From assembly GCA_031378845.1 (NCBI GenBank), contig JANNES010000016.1, positions 1 to 64,000 on the forward strand: a stretch of 64,000 bases of DNA. Direction: 5' to 3'. Shown in pieces: positions 47,001 through 58,500 of the stretch. How positions within the stretch are numbered: the stretch's first letter is position 1; each line of letters begins with the position of its first letter. This DNA comes from JAJNPS01 sp031378845 (GTDB lineage Bacteria; Pseudomonadota; Alphaproteobacteria; Rhodobacterales; Rhodobacteraceae). The notes below the pieces were generated by a model that was not told the DNA's origin, did no database searches, and saw only the letters and a program-made list of their open reading frames with translations. Made by a program: the position numbers and the translations under genes.

Positions 47001-47537
47001 ATGCGTCTTACATCAGCCTTGTTGATCTCAACCTTTTTGCCGTTTGCCGCGTTTGCGGCTGGCAGCGACGATACCGAACCACCAAAACCGACTGAGACCA
47101 CGACCGTCTGCGAAGAAGGCATGGTCTGGGACGTCAAAACCGAAACCTGCGTCAAGCCCGATGAGCAGAGCCTGAATGACGACACGCGCTTTCGCGCGGT
47201 TCGCGAACTGGCCTATGCCGGACGCCCCGACGAGGCGCTGATCGTGTTGGCCGCGATGACCGAAGGCGACACCGACCGGGTTCTGACTTATCGCGGTTTT
47301 GCCTTGCGCAAATCCGGCGACATCGAGGGCGGCATCGCGGCTTATGAGGCGGCACTGACGCAGAACCCCGACAACATCCTGGCGCATAGCTATTTCGGCC
47401 AGTTGCTGGTCGAGATGGATGAGACGGACATGGCCAAGATGCACCTTGCCGCAATCCGCGATGCGGGCGGCACGGGGACATGGGCTGAAACCGCGCTCGC
47501 GCGCGCCATCGCAACCGGGGTGACCTACAGCTTTTAA
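47001..47537 (+). CDS. Secreted tetratricopeptide-repeat protein with two-Cys motif
   Basis: A 178-aa precursor. A Sec signal peptide ends AAFAAG, a short acidic/Thr linker follows, and then VCEEGMVWDVKTETCVKP (Cys about 37 and 51) and TPR-like helices (about 65-165; ALRKSGDIEGGIAAYEAAL, PDNILAHSYFGQLLVEM). It is probably periplasmic. Its C-x2-G-x-V-W-D-x5-C-V motif recurs in the small protein encoded next. Function unknown. Confidence 0.85.
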   Translation: MRLTSALLISTFLPFAAFAAGSDDTEPPKPTETTTVCEEGMVWDVKTETCVKPDEQSLNDDTRFRAVRELAYAGRPDEALIVLAAMTEGDTDRVLTYRGFALRKSGDIEGGIAAYEAALTQNPDNILAHSYFGQLLVEMDETDMAKMHLAAIRDAGGTGTWAETALARAIATGVTYSF

Positions 47538-47567
47538 GACCGGCCCAGACCCAATGGAGGACGACAA

Positions 47568-47738
47568 ATGAAGATCAAGACGACATTCGCCGTGATTGCA
47601 CTTGCCCTTACCCCCACCTGGGTCTTGGCCCAAGGTTGCGCGCAAACCCACACGCCGGCCATCAGCGCAGCCAGCTGCGCAGACGGATTTGTCTGGGACG
47701 CGACAACCAGCACTTGCGTCGAGCAAGGCACCAGCTGA
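47568..47738 (+). CDS. Small secreted protein (56 aa) sharing the two-Cys motif
   Basis: ATG 47568 is preceded by GGAGG at 7 nt, a near-ideal site, and TGA is at 47736. The first 22 residues (MKIKTTFAVIALALTPTWVLAQ) form a signal peptide; the mature part is about 34 residues with Cys in QGCAQTH, ASCADGFVWD and TSTCVEQGTS. The CADGFVWDATTSTCV element parallels CEEGMVWDVKTETCV of the upstream protein. The gene lies 30 bp after it and is likely in the same transcript. Too small for many gene finders. Function unknown. Confidence 0.75.
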   Translation: MKIKTTFAVIALALTPTWVLAQGCAQTHTPAISAASCADGFVWDATTSTCVEQGTS

Positions 47739-47740
47739 TC

Positions 47741-47756
47741 TTTAGCTGGCCTTAAC
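47741..47756 (+). promoter_or_regulatory. CtrA-like binding site upstream of fliG
   Basis: TTTA-GCTGGCC-TTAAC matches the CtrA consensus TTAA-N7-TTAAC with one mismatch in the first half-site. It lies 51 bp upstream of the fliG ATG, in the short gap after the small secreted protein. CtrA controls flagellar genes in many Rhodobacteraceae. Confidence 0.5.
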
Positions 47757-47806
47757 CTGACTTCGCCCAAGCTGTGGATCACGAGAATCCACTGGGCGAG
47801 GTCGGC

Positions 47807-48889
47807 ATGTCAGGCGAACAGGTAGCACTTGCGCGGATAACACCCGTCCAGAAGCTGGTCGATGTCGCGCGTGCGCCGGACCAGCGGACACGGCAACTGT
47901 TGCCACGCGAAAAAGCTGCGGTGATTGTGCGGCTTTTGCTGGCTGAGGGCGGTGCCATGCCGATCTCTGCGTTGCCCGAGCATATGCAATCCGCGCTGGC
48001 CGAACAGATGGGCCAGATGCGGGTTGTCGACCGAACGACGCTTGATCGGGTCGTCGCAGAGTTCATCGAAGAATTGGAGCAGGTCGGCCTTTCGTTTCCA
48101 GGTGGGATCGAGGGGGCGCTGACGATGATGGATGGTCACATCTCGACCTCGGCCGCAAACCGGCTGCGGCGCCTTGCGGGGGCGTCTTCAAAGGCGGATC
48201 CGTGGGACCGCTTGACCGCCCTGACCGCAGATCGGCTTTTGCCCATCATCGAAGAGGAAAGCGTCGAGATCGTCGCCGTGGCTCTGTCGAAGCTTCCCGT
48301 CCCCAAGGCCGCCGAGATTTTGGGCAAGTTGCCGGGCGAAAAGGCTCGCCGGGTCGCCTATGCCGTCTCGATGACCGGCAATGTCGATCCTGAAACAGTC
48401 CGGCGTATCGGTTTGTCGCTGGCGGCCCAACTGGAGACCCTGCCAGTGCGCGCCTTTGAATCCGACCCTGAGGAACGCGTCGGCGCCATTCTCAACGTAT
48501 CGCCCGCGCAAACCCGTGAAGATGTCCTGCGGGGCCTTGATATCGAGGATGCAGCCTTTGCCGAACGGGTTCGCAAGGCGATCTTTACCTTCATCCATAT
48601 CCCCACGCGCATCTTGCCGCGCGATGTTCCCAAGATCATTCGCATCGTCGATCAGCCGGTTCTGGTGACCGCGCTTGCCGCCGCCGCAGTCTTGGGGCCA
48701 GAGGGTGTGACGGTCGAATTCCTGCTTGAAAACATGTCCCAGCGGATGTCGCAAGGTCTGCGTGAAGAGATGGCCAACCGGGGCAAGGTCAAGGAAAAGG
48801 ATGGCGAAGAGGCCATGGCGGCCGTCATTTCGGCAATCCGGCAACTTGAGATCGCGGGCGAACTCTTCTTGGTCCGCGAAGACGAGTAG
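47807..48889 (+). CDS. fliG: Flagellar motor switch protein FliG (isolated gene)
   Basis: A 360-aa FliG-like protein. LLPREKAAVIVRLLLAEG matches the N-terminal domain, the middle domain spans about 120-215, and the torque-generating C-terminal domain contains AERVRKAIFTFIHIPTRILP and DVPKIIR. Some middle-domain signatures are diverged. ATG 47807 has GGCGAGG 5 nt upstream; GTG 47774 is in frame but poor. No other flagellar gene is nearby. It interacts with FliF, FliM and MotA if functional. Confidence 0.82.
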   Translation: MSGEQVALARITPVQKLVDVARAPDQRTRQLLPREKAAVIVRLLLAEGGAMPISALPEHMQSALAEQMGQMRVVDRTTLDRVVAEFIEELEQVGLSFPGGIEGALTMMDGHISTSAANRLRRLAGASSKADPWDRLTALTADRLLPIIEEESVEIVAVALSKLPVPKAAEILGKLPGEKARRVAYAVSMTGNVDPETVRRIGLSLAAQLETLPVRAFESDPEERVGAILNVSPAQTREDVLRGLDIEDAAFAERVRKAIFTFIHIPTRILPRDVPKIIRIVDQPVLVTALAAAAVLGPEGVTVEFLLENMSQRMSQGLREEMANRGKVKEKDGEEAMAAVISAIRQLEIAGELFLVREDE

Positions 48890-49288
48890 GCTGGCAAAAA
48901 CCGGCGCGGGCCGGGGCCAGTCAGCAAAGCGCAAATCGTGTCCCAAACTGCAAGATGCAACGTGCAAGACGTTTGATCGCCCGGCCTCGCAAGCAACCGT
49001 CGCGAGGCGTCACTGCACGACAGGCAGTTATGTGCGCGAGACAAGCACATGCAAGCGGCATCAATCCAGAAATGCTGCCGCGCGATGGTTTCCGGGCGAC
49101 CCGGGAGTGCAGATGTTCCCTATCGTCGAAAGTTCAGCTAACGCCTGTCTCACGCTGACAAAGGCGCCAGACAGGCTCTGGCTTTTTGAGTGTCGCCTTT
49201 CCTTTGCCAAAACCGGATTGCACTTTTGTCGGACCGCCTCTTGCGCTGGTCGCGCCGCCACTCTTGCCGTGAAACTCGCTGAGGACGC
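48890..49288. other. Gap without a convincing gene; one inverted repeat
   Basis: No frame here has a good start site and typical codon use. GCCTGTCT (49143-49150) and AGACAGGC (49169-49176) form an 8-bp inverted repeat, followed 8 bp later by CTTTTTG; this could be a terminator for fliG far downstream or an operator for the transporter gene. Confidence 0.4.
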
Positions 49289-50191
49289 ATGACCCGATAT
49301 CTCGCTGCGTCCCCGACACGTCAGGGCATTTTTCTGATGCTGGTGGCCAGCTTTTGTTTCACCTTGATGGACTCCGTTGCCAAAGGTCTTGTGCAAACCT
49401 ACCCCGCCCCATTGGTCTTTGGCGCACGATTCATCGGCATGTTACTGATTGTGCTGGTGATCTTGCGCGGATCAGCTTTGTCGATGGCGTGGACAAGTTA
49501 TCCCGCCTTTCACCTCTTGCGCGCGGCGATGCAGTTCGGTGCAACGGCGTTCTTTTTCACAAGCCTGTCGCAGATCGGGTTGGCCGAGGCGACCGCGATT
49601 GCTGATGTCGCTCCGGTGCTGATCACATTCGGGGCAGCGCTGTTTCTGGGCGAGCGTCTTGGCCCCGGGCGCATCTTCGGCGTGGTTGCTGCCATGTTCG
49701 GCGCATTGATCATCATTCGCCCCGGGCTTGAGGTCTTTTCGCCGGCCGCACTGTTCCCGATGGCCGCCGCAATTTGCTATGCTGGCAACGTTTTGTTGAC
49801 GCGCAGGCTCGGACCACACGAAAGCGCGTGGACCCCGATGATCCTTGCCTCGGCGTTTTGCACGATCGCCGGCGGCATCTGGGCCTCGTCTGTCTGGGTG
49901 CCGATCCATGCAGATGATTTCCTGGCCTTTGCGATGCTTGGATGCCTCGGCACCCTGACGCAGCTTTTCCTGATCCGCGCCTTTACATTGGCCGAGGCAT
50001 CGGTCATCGCGCCTTTTGCCTATGTCACGATCCTGTTTGCAGGGGTTTGGGGCGTTCTGTTCCATGACGAATGGCCCGATGGCTGGACCATCCTCGGTGC
50101 CCTTGTGATCGTGGCGGCCGGTCTTTATGTCTGGCACCGCGAAGGCAATGCGGCCAGATCGGCCGAACTGGGCAGGAATGGCAAAGTCTGA
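49289..50191 (+). CDS. DMT superfamily transporter (EamA)
   Basis: A 300-aa integral membrane protein with about ten helices in two EamA repeats (SFCFTLMDSVAKGLVQ at the start of repeat 1, AAICYAGNVLLTRRLGP at the start of repeat 2). The substrate is unknown. It overlaps the next gene by 14 bp. This is the first of three DMT carriers in the window. Confidence 0.9.
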   Translation: MTRYLAASPTRQGIFLMLVASFCFTLMDSVAKGLVQTYPAPLVFGARFIGMLLIVLVILRGSALSMAWTSYPAFHLLRAAMQFGATAFFFTSLSQIGLAEATAIADVAPVLITFGAALFLGERLGPGRIFGVVAAMFGALIIIRPGLEVFSPAALFPMAAAICYAGNVLLTRRLGPHESAWTPMILASAFCTIAGGIWASSVWVPIHADDFLAFAMLGCLGTLTQLFLIRAFTLAEASVIAPFAYVTILFAGVWGVLFHDEWPDGWTILGALVIVAAGLYVWHREGNAARSAELGRNGKV

Positions 50192-51065
50192 CACCGGAAC
50201 ATGGCGGCACTGGTTGCAGGACCGGTTCTTGCGCGGCCTGATATGGAGCCTGCTGCGCCTTCCCTACCGGATCCGCGTTCCTCTGTGCGGTTGGACAGTG
50301 GCGCATGTCATTGCGCCCTTTGCAGGCTATGATCGCCGGGTGCGCGAAAATCTGGCGATGGTCATGCCGGAGCTTTCTGCAGCCGACGTGAAAAGGCTCG
50401 TGCGCGCGGTTCCTGACAATGTCGGACGCACCATAATCGAAATCTACTCGGGCGCTGAATTCGTCGCGCGCGCCGCCGCGACGCCGCCCGTCGGTGCTGG
50501 TTTGGTTGCGTTGGAGGCGGCAAATGCGCAACATCGCCCGGTGATCTTGGTGACCGGCCACTTCGGTAATTACGATGCCTGCCGCGCCGCATTGCGCGCG
50601 CGCGGGTTTCGCGTCGGCGCGCTGTATCGACAGATGGCCAACGGCTATTTCAATGGGCACTATGTCGAAGCAATCTCGCAGATCGGCACGCCGCTTTTTC
50701 CGCGCGGACGTCAGGGTCTGTCCGGCATGGTCAGATTCTTGAAATCCGGCGGCATGCTTGGTCTGGTCATAGACCAGTACATGAACCATGGCGCGGAGCT
50801 GACTTTTTTCGGAAAGCGGGCGCGTACGGCATTGTCTGCCGCCGAACTTGCGCTGAAATACAACGCTCTGTTGGTCCCGACCTATGCCATTCGTGCGCCG
50901 GACGGGTTGAACTTTTCCATTCTGGTCGAGGCCCCTATCGCGCCCGGAACACCCGAAGCGATGACACAGGCGCTCAACGACAGTCTTGAGGCGCAGGCGC
51001 GCGCGCATCTGGATCAGTGGTTCTGGATCCACCGCCGCTGGGGCGCGCCAAGCCGGATCAGTTGA
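50178..51065 (+). CDS. Lipid A biosynthesis lauroyl/myristoyl acyltransferase family (LpxL/HtrB type)
   Basis: A 295-aa lysophospholipid-acyltransferase-fold enzyme with an N-terminal hydrophobic segment. The catalytic H-x4-D motif is GHFGNYD (about residue 132), and the second conserved box contains LGLVIDQYMNHG. It ends with the family motif FWIHRRWG. ATG 50178 overlaps the DMT gene. It probably adds a secondary acyl chain to lipid A, in keeping with the lpt genes elsewhere in the window. Confidence 0.88.
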   Translation: MAKSDTGTWRHWLQDRFLRGLIWSLLRLPYRIRVPLCGWTVAHVIAPFAGYDRRVRENLAMVMPELSAADVKRLVRAVPDNVGRTIIEIYSGAEFVARAAATPPVGAGLVALEAANAQHRPVILVTGHFGNYDACRAALRARGFRVGALYRQMANGYFNGHYVEAISQIGTPLFPRGRQGLSGMVRFLKSGGMLGLVIDQYMNHGAELTFFGKRARTALSAAELALKYNALLVPTYAIRAPDGLNFSILVEAPIAPGTPEAMTQALNDSLEAQARAHLDQWFWIHRRWGAPSRIS

Positions 51066-51771
51066 CCCGCGCTGCCGCGACGATTTCTGCCGGCCCGTCA
51101 GCTTGCAAGATAACGACACCAGAGCCACCTTCGGGATAGCTGGCCTCAAGCTCCAGCGGCGCTTGCCCGTCCCAGTCGCCGACAACCTGCCAGGACGTGA
51201 CGATGTTGCGATAGATCACGGTCTGCCCGGCATTCTCGCCACGTTTGATTTCTACTGACTTTTCAGGGATGTAGCGAACGAGTTGCACCTTGATGAGCTG
51301 GCTTGGCGGCTGCAGCGCTCGGGCTTTGATCACCAGCCGGTCACCATCACGCGTCACGGTGACAACAACGGGTTGGTCTGCCGACAGGTGCTTCATGACC
51401 AGTGACGCAACCTCAGCCGGGGCATTGCCCTCGACCCGGTCCAGCCCGCCGACGATCATCTGCGGTGTGTAGATTGAGCGGCTTCCGATATTGCGGGCAT
51501 ACGCCTTTTGGCGCGCCGTGAACTTCGGATCAGCAAAGGTATCGGCCCAACCGATGTAGTCCCAATAATCGACATGCAGCGATAGGGGGATGATCATCGG
51601 ATCACGGGCAAGTTCGGCGAAAAACTCATCCGCCGGTGGGCATGACGAACACCCTTGTGAGGTGTAGAGTTCCACCACCACGACGGGCGTGCCGGTCTGC
51701 GCCGTAACCGGATTTACGCAGCCAATCGCTATCCACAGCCCGCATGCGGCGCTGAACACTTGACGTATCAT
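51058..51771 (-). CDS. DUF1223 thioredoxin-like secreted protein
   Basis: A 237-aa precursor with a signal peptide ending PVTAQTG. The DUF1223 domain has a CxxC motif in YTSQGCSSCPPADEF (about residues 41-44) and HVDYWDYIGW. Secreted thioredoxin-fold proteins of this family are uncharacterised; an oxidoreductase role is inferred from CSSC. Its 3' end overlaps the converging acyltransferase gene by 8 bp. Confidence 0.88.
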   Translation of the reverse strand: MIRQVFSAACGLWIAIGCVNPVTAQTGTPVVVVELYTSQGCSSCPPADEFFAELARDPMIIPLSLHVDYWDYIGWADTFADPKFTARQKAYARNIGSRSIYTPQMIVGGLDRVEGNAPAEVASLVMKHLSADQPVVVTVTRDGDRLVIKARALQPPSQLIKVQLVRYIPEKSVEIKRGENAGQTVIYRNIVTSWQVVGDWDGQAPLELEASYPEGGSGVVILQADGPAEIVAAARVN

Positions 51772-51897
51772 TTACTTTGTTTCCCCAAAGTCGCTGCAAA
51801 ATTCATACGAAATGGTGCCGCACGATACCAATCAAGGTTTAGAGAGCCGGATAACGAAAGAGGCACAATTTGGTGTAATACTTGCAAAAAATCCATC

Positions 51898-51926
51898 TGG
51901 CAAAGGATCGCGCATTTTGGTATACT
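51898..51926 (+). promoter_or_regulatory. Candidate sigma-70 promoter for acnA
   Basis: TGGCAA (-35-like), a 17-bp spacer and TATACT with an extended -10 TGG lie in the 242-bp A+T-richer gap upstream of acnA. TGCATGCA follows at the expected transcript start. The leader would be about 80 nt. Confidence 0.4.
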
Positions 51927-52013
51927 ATTGCATGCATTCTTTGCGGATGCGTATATGGTCGTCTGGCAGCGTCATGCCGATGACGATCCTTCACCATAGC
52001 CAAGGGGCAAGCA

Positions 52014-54710
<2,697 letters not shown>

Positions 54711-54746
54711 TCGTTTCAAGATAAGAAACCGATTGTTTCTGATGCA

Positions 54747-54772
54747 AAGGTCCGGGGCAGCTCGGGCCTTTT
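54747..54772 (+). terminator. Terminator after acnA
   Basis: AAGGTCCG-GGGCAGCT-CGGGCCTT forms an 8-bp stem with one G:U pair and is followed by TTTG, 37 bp after the acnA stop. Confidence 0.6.
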
Positions 54773-54830
54773 GCCGTCGTTAACGATGTTGGCGCAAGGT
54801 CGGGGCATCCCGTTCTCGAAAGGTCCCCCC

Positions 54831-54953
54831 ATGTATGCCAGCTACGCCCTGCCCGCGAAGTACCGCACCCTGTCCCTGTCGCGCATCCCTCTGCCGATGG
54901 GCGAGGTGTTGGTGCTGATGGTGGTTGTGATGATCGTGATGGTGGGCGGGTGA
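54831..54953 (+). CDS. Possible small hydrophobic protein (40 aa)
   Basis: ATG 54831 follows AAAGG at 7 nt. The 40-aa product starts MYASYALPAKYRTLSL and ends with a hydrophobic segment (GEVLVLMVVVMIVMVGG) long enough for one membrane helix. It lies between the acnA terminator and the minus-strand ImmA-type gene. I do not recognise a family, and it may be chance. Confidence 0.35.
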   Translation: MYASYALPAKYRTLSLSRIPLPMGEVLVLMVVVMIVMVGG

Positions 54954-54982
54954 AAAACGAATGCCGCCCCAGTCGGAGCGGC
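54953..54982 (-). terminator. Rho-independent terminator of the ImmA-type gene
   Basis: Minus strand: GCCGCTCC-GACT-GGGGCGGC (one G:U pair) is followed by ATTCGTTTTTC, 26 bp after the stop at 55009. Confidence 0.7.
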
Positions 54983-55008
54983 CTAGCTCTTTAAAAGCGT
55001 CCTTGCCC

Positions 55009-55410
55009 CTACAAGTTCTTCAACGCGTTCCTCAAAGTCGGAATGCTAACTGCGAAGTGGCGCGCCAGTTTTTCGTGGTCATTTCCGAAGAGCGACCGAG
55101 CAGCCTCCAGCGCGCCATCACCGAATACGAGGCCTTCAACAAACTCATTAACTTCGCGTTCCTCTTCAAGCTCATCCTCCAAGTAAAAGTGCGACCCGCC
55201 CGCGCGGTGCTGAACTGAAAACGGGTCTTTGCGATGATGAAGAAGGGCGTGCATAAGTTCATGCAGCACCGTCCATCGCCTTGCGCAAACATCGTCGGCT
55301 TCATTCACTTCAATTCGGTAGCCAGAGTCTGAAAACGTGTCATGAACCAGACGACCGCGTTCCGACTTTCGCATCGGGACAAGGTTCACGTCAAATCCAA
55401 GGCGACGCAC
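55009..55410 (-). CDS. ImmA/IrrE family metallopeptidase domain, probably the 3' part of an interrupted gene
   Basis: A 133-aa frame with the zinc-peptidase motif HELMH (residues 50-54) and a downstream Glu-rich helix, matching the ImmA/IrrE domain. Members cleave repressors in phage-type or stress switches. The only start is GTG 55410, which lacks a good site. Directly upstream and in frame, one TAA (55414-55416) separates it from a 40-codon ORF with a good ribosome site, so the gene may be one 174-codon gene with a premature stop. G+C is lower than in neighbouring genes. No XRE partner gene is adjacent. Confidence 0.75.
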   Translation of the reverse strand: MRRLGFDVNLVPMRKSERGRLVHDTFSDSGYRIEVNEADDVCARRWTVLHELMHALLHHRKDPFSVQHRAGGSHFYLEDELEEEREVNEFVEGLVFGDGALEAARSLFGNDHEKLARHFAVSIPTLRNALKNL

Positions 55411-55413
55411 CAG

Positions 55414-55536
55414 TTACAAGACAGATGGAGTTACGCCAGACCCCATCATTCCAAGATTGAAGTTGCGCAATTCGTGGCGAACATCGCCATTTGCTGCAAG
55501 GCGCGAAAACAAGTTTCTGATTGATTTGATTGCCAT
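55414..55536 (-). CDS. 40-codon ORF in frame with the ImmA-type gene (likely its 5' part)
   Basis: ATG 55536 with GGAAG/GGAAA upstream encodes MAIKSIRNLFSRL... ending SGVTPSVL before TAA. Replacing that TAA with a sense codon would join it to LVRRLGFDVNLVPM of the downstream frame, a typical lead-in to an ImmA domain. It starts 15 bp after the nrdJ stop, so it could be read from the nrdJ transcript. Confidence 0.5.
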   Translation of the reverse strand: MAIKSIRNLFSRLAANGDVRHELRNFNLGMMGSGVTPSVL

Positions 55537-55550
55537 TTTCCATATCTTCC

Positions 55551-58500
55551 TCAGCTACAGCCGCTCGTCCCGCCGCAGGTATTGCACTTCATGCAGGTGC
55601 CGTTCCGGACCAGTGTGTAATTTCCGCACTCGCCGCAGGGATCGCCTTCATAGCCTTGCATCTTGGCCTTGACGCGGACGTCCATCGTCACGGTTCCTGT
55701 CGCCAGCGCCGTCACCGACCGCACCGAGGATGACCCGCCGTCGGGTAACAGCATACTCAGCGCCATCGCAGCATCCGTGCCGGTGGCAAGCGCGGTTGCA
55801 TCCATGCGCTCGGCCATCCCCCCCTGCAAAACGACCAGATCGTTCGGCAGACGCTTACGCAAGTACCCGGTCGAGCTGATGCTTTTCAGCATTTCGATGC
55901 TCTTGGACGCCGCCGATTCCGAAACCTCGCCGATGTTCAGCTTGCCCTCTTCGACACCGCGACCAAGATCGTCGAACGCCGTGCCACCCGGTTTGACATG
56001 CGCCAGATCGGTGCGGTCGAGGTACGACACGGCGAGTTCGCGAAAGATGTAGTCCAGGATCGAGGTCGCGTTCTTGATGCTGTCATTGCCCTGCACCATC
56101 CCGGCAGGCTCGAACCGGGTAAAGGTAAAGGCCTCGACGAACTCTTCCAGCGGCACCCCGTATTGCAGACCGACCGACACCGCGATGGCGAAGTTGTTCA
56201 TCATGGCGCGGAAACCCGCACCTTCCTTGTGCATGTCGATAAAAATCTCACCAAGGGAGCCGTCGCCATATTCGCCGGTGCGCAGGTAGACCTTGTGCCC
56301 GCCGACGATGGCCTTTTGGGTATAGCCCTTGCGCCGCTCGGGCAGCTTTTCGCGGTTGGAGCGCACGATTTCCTTGATGATGATCCGCTCGACGATCTTT
56401 TCGGCCAACACGGCGGCTTTTTCCTGCTGCGAGCCGTTGGCGAGAACCTCTTCGGCCTCCTCGTCGTCCTCGACCAGCGCAGACGCCAAAGGCTGGCTCA
56501 GTTTGGACCCGTCGCGGTACAGCGCATTGGCCTTGATGCCCAGCGACCACGACAGCTCATACGCGGCCAGCGTCTCGGCAATCGTCGCATTGTTCGGCAT
56601 GTTGATGGTCTTGGAAATCGCGCCCGAGATGAACGACTGCGCTGCGGCCATCATGTGGATATGGCTGTCCACGCTCAGGAACCGCTTGCCGGTCTTGCCA
56701 CAGGGATTGGCGCAGTCGAACACCGAATAATGCTCGGTCTTCAGGAACGGCGCGCCTTCGAGCGTCATCGTGCCGCACACATGGTCATTGGCGGCGTCGA
56801 TCTGCGCCTTGGTGAAGCCGAGATGGCGCAGAAGGTCAAACGTCGGATCCGCCAGCTTTTCGTCCGGGATGCCCAGCGTGCCCTTGCAGAAGTCGACGCC
56901 AAGCGTCCACTGGTTGAACACGAACCGGATGTCGAAGGCCGACGGCAGCGCCGCCTCGACCTTTTCGATCTCGCGCGGGCCAAACCCGTGCCCGATCAGC
57001 GAGGTGTGGTTGATCGCAGGCGCCTGGCCCATCGAGCCGTGACCCACCGCATAGGCGACGATTTCAGCGGCCTGGCTGGTGGAATAGCCCAACTTTTCCA
57101 GCGCCGCCGGGACCGACTGGTTGATGATCTTGAAATAACCACCCCCCGCCAGCTTCTTGAACTTGACCAGCGCAAAGTCCGGCTCGATCCCGGTCGTGTC
57201 GCAATCCATGACAAGGCCGATGGTGCCGGTGGGCGCGATCACGGTGGTTTGCGCGTTGCGGTAGCCATGCGCCTCGCCCAGGGCCAGCGCCTCGTCCCAA
57301 GCGGATTTTGCAAGGGAAACAAGTGTTTGATCGGGGCAGTTCACCTGATCCAAAGCAACCGGATTGACGTTCAACGCTTCATATATCGTCGTCCCATAGA
57401 CAGCCGCGCGGTGATTGCGAATGACACGCAGCATATGGTCGCTGTTGCGGGCGTAACCTGAAAATGCGCCCAGTTCTCGCGCCATCTCGGCCGACGTGGC
57501 GTAGGACACACCCGTCATCAGCGCCGTCAGCGCGCCGCACATTGCGCGGCCTTTGACCGAGTCGTAGCCCAAGCCCATATTCATCAAAAGCCCGCCGATA
57601 TTGGCGTAGCCGAGGCCCAGGGTCCGGAAATCATACGACAATTGCGCGATTTCCTTGGACGGGAACTGCGCCATCATCACGCTGATTTCCAAGGTGACGG
57701 TCCAAAGGCGGGTCGCGTGCACATAGGCCTCGGCGTCAAACTTGCCGTTCGCAAAGAACGTGAGCAGGTTCATCGAGGCAAGGTTACAGGCGGTGTCGTC
57801 GAGGAACATGTATTCCGAACAGGGGTTCGAGCCCCGGATCGCGCCATCCGCCGGGCAGGTATGCCACGCGTTGACGGTGTCATTAAACTGGATGCCCGGA
57901 TCGGCACACGCCCAGGCGGCGTGGCCGACCTGATCCCAAAGATCACGCGCCTTGATCGTCTTGGCGGTCTTGCCATCGGTGCGGCGGATCAGTGCCCAGT
58001 CGGCGTCGTCCTTGACCGCCTGCAAGAAGGCATCCGTCACGCGGACCGAGTTGTTGGAGTTCTGACCCGAGACCGATATATACGCCTCGGAATCCCAATC
58101 CACGTCATAGGTCGGAAACTCGATCGAGGTGAAGACTTGCCGCGCGTATTGCAAGATCCGGTTGGTATAGGTGTCGGGGATCATGGACTTTTTCGCCGCC
58201 TTGATCGCGGCTTTGAGGCCTGTGTTCCTGGCAGGGTCCGTGGCGTCGGCCATCGCGCCGTCCCAGGCCTTGATCGCGGCAAAGATGTCGTTCAGCCGGA
58301 CTTCATGGATTTTCGATCCCGCCACAAGGCTCGCGACTTTCTGTTCCTCGATGACCTTCCAGTTGACGAACGCCTCCACATCGGGGTGATCCATGTCGCA
58401 GATCACCATTTTGGCGGCGCGGCGCGTGGTACCACCGGACTTGATCGCGCCCGCTGCCCGGTCGCCGATCTTGAGGAACCCCATCAGGCCCGAGGATTTG

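Noticed and set aside
55998..57461. 487-codon plus-strand frame inside nrdJ
   Set aside because: Antisense shadow of nrdJ.
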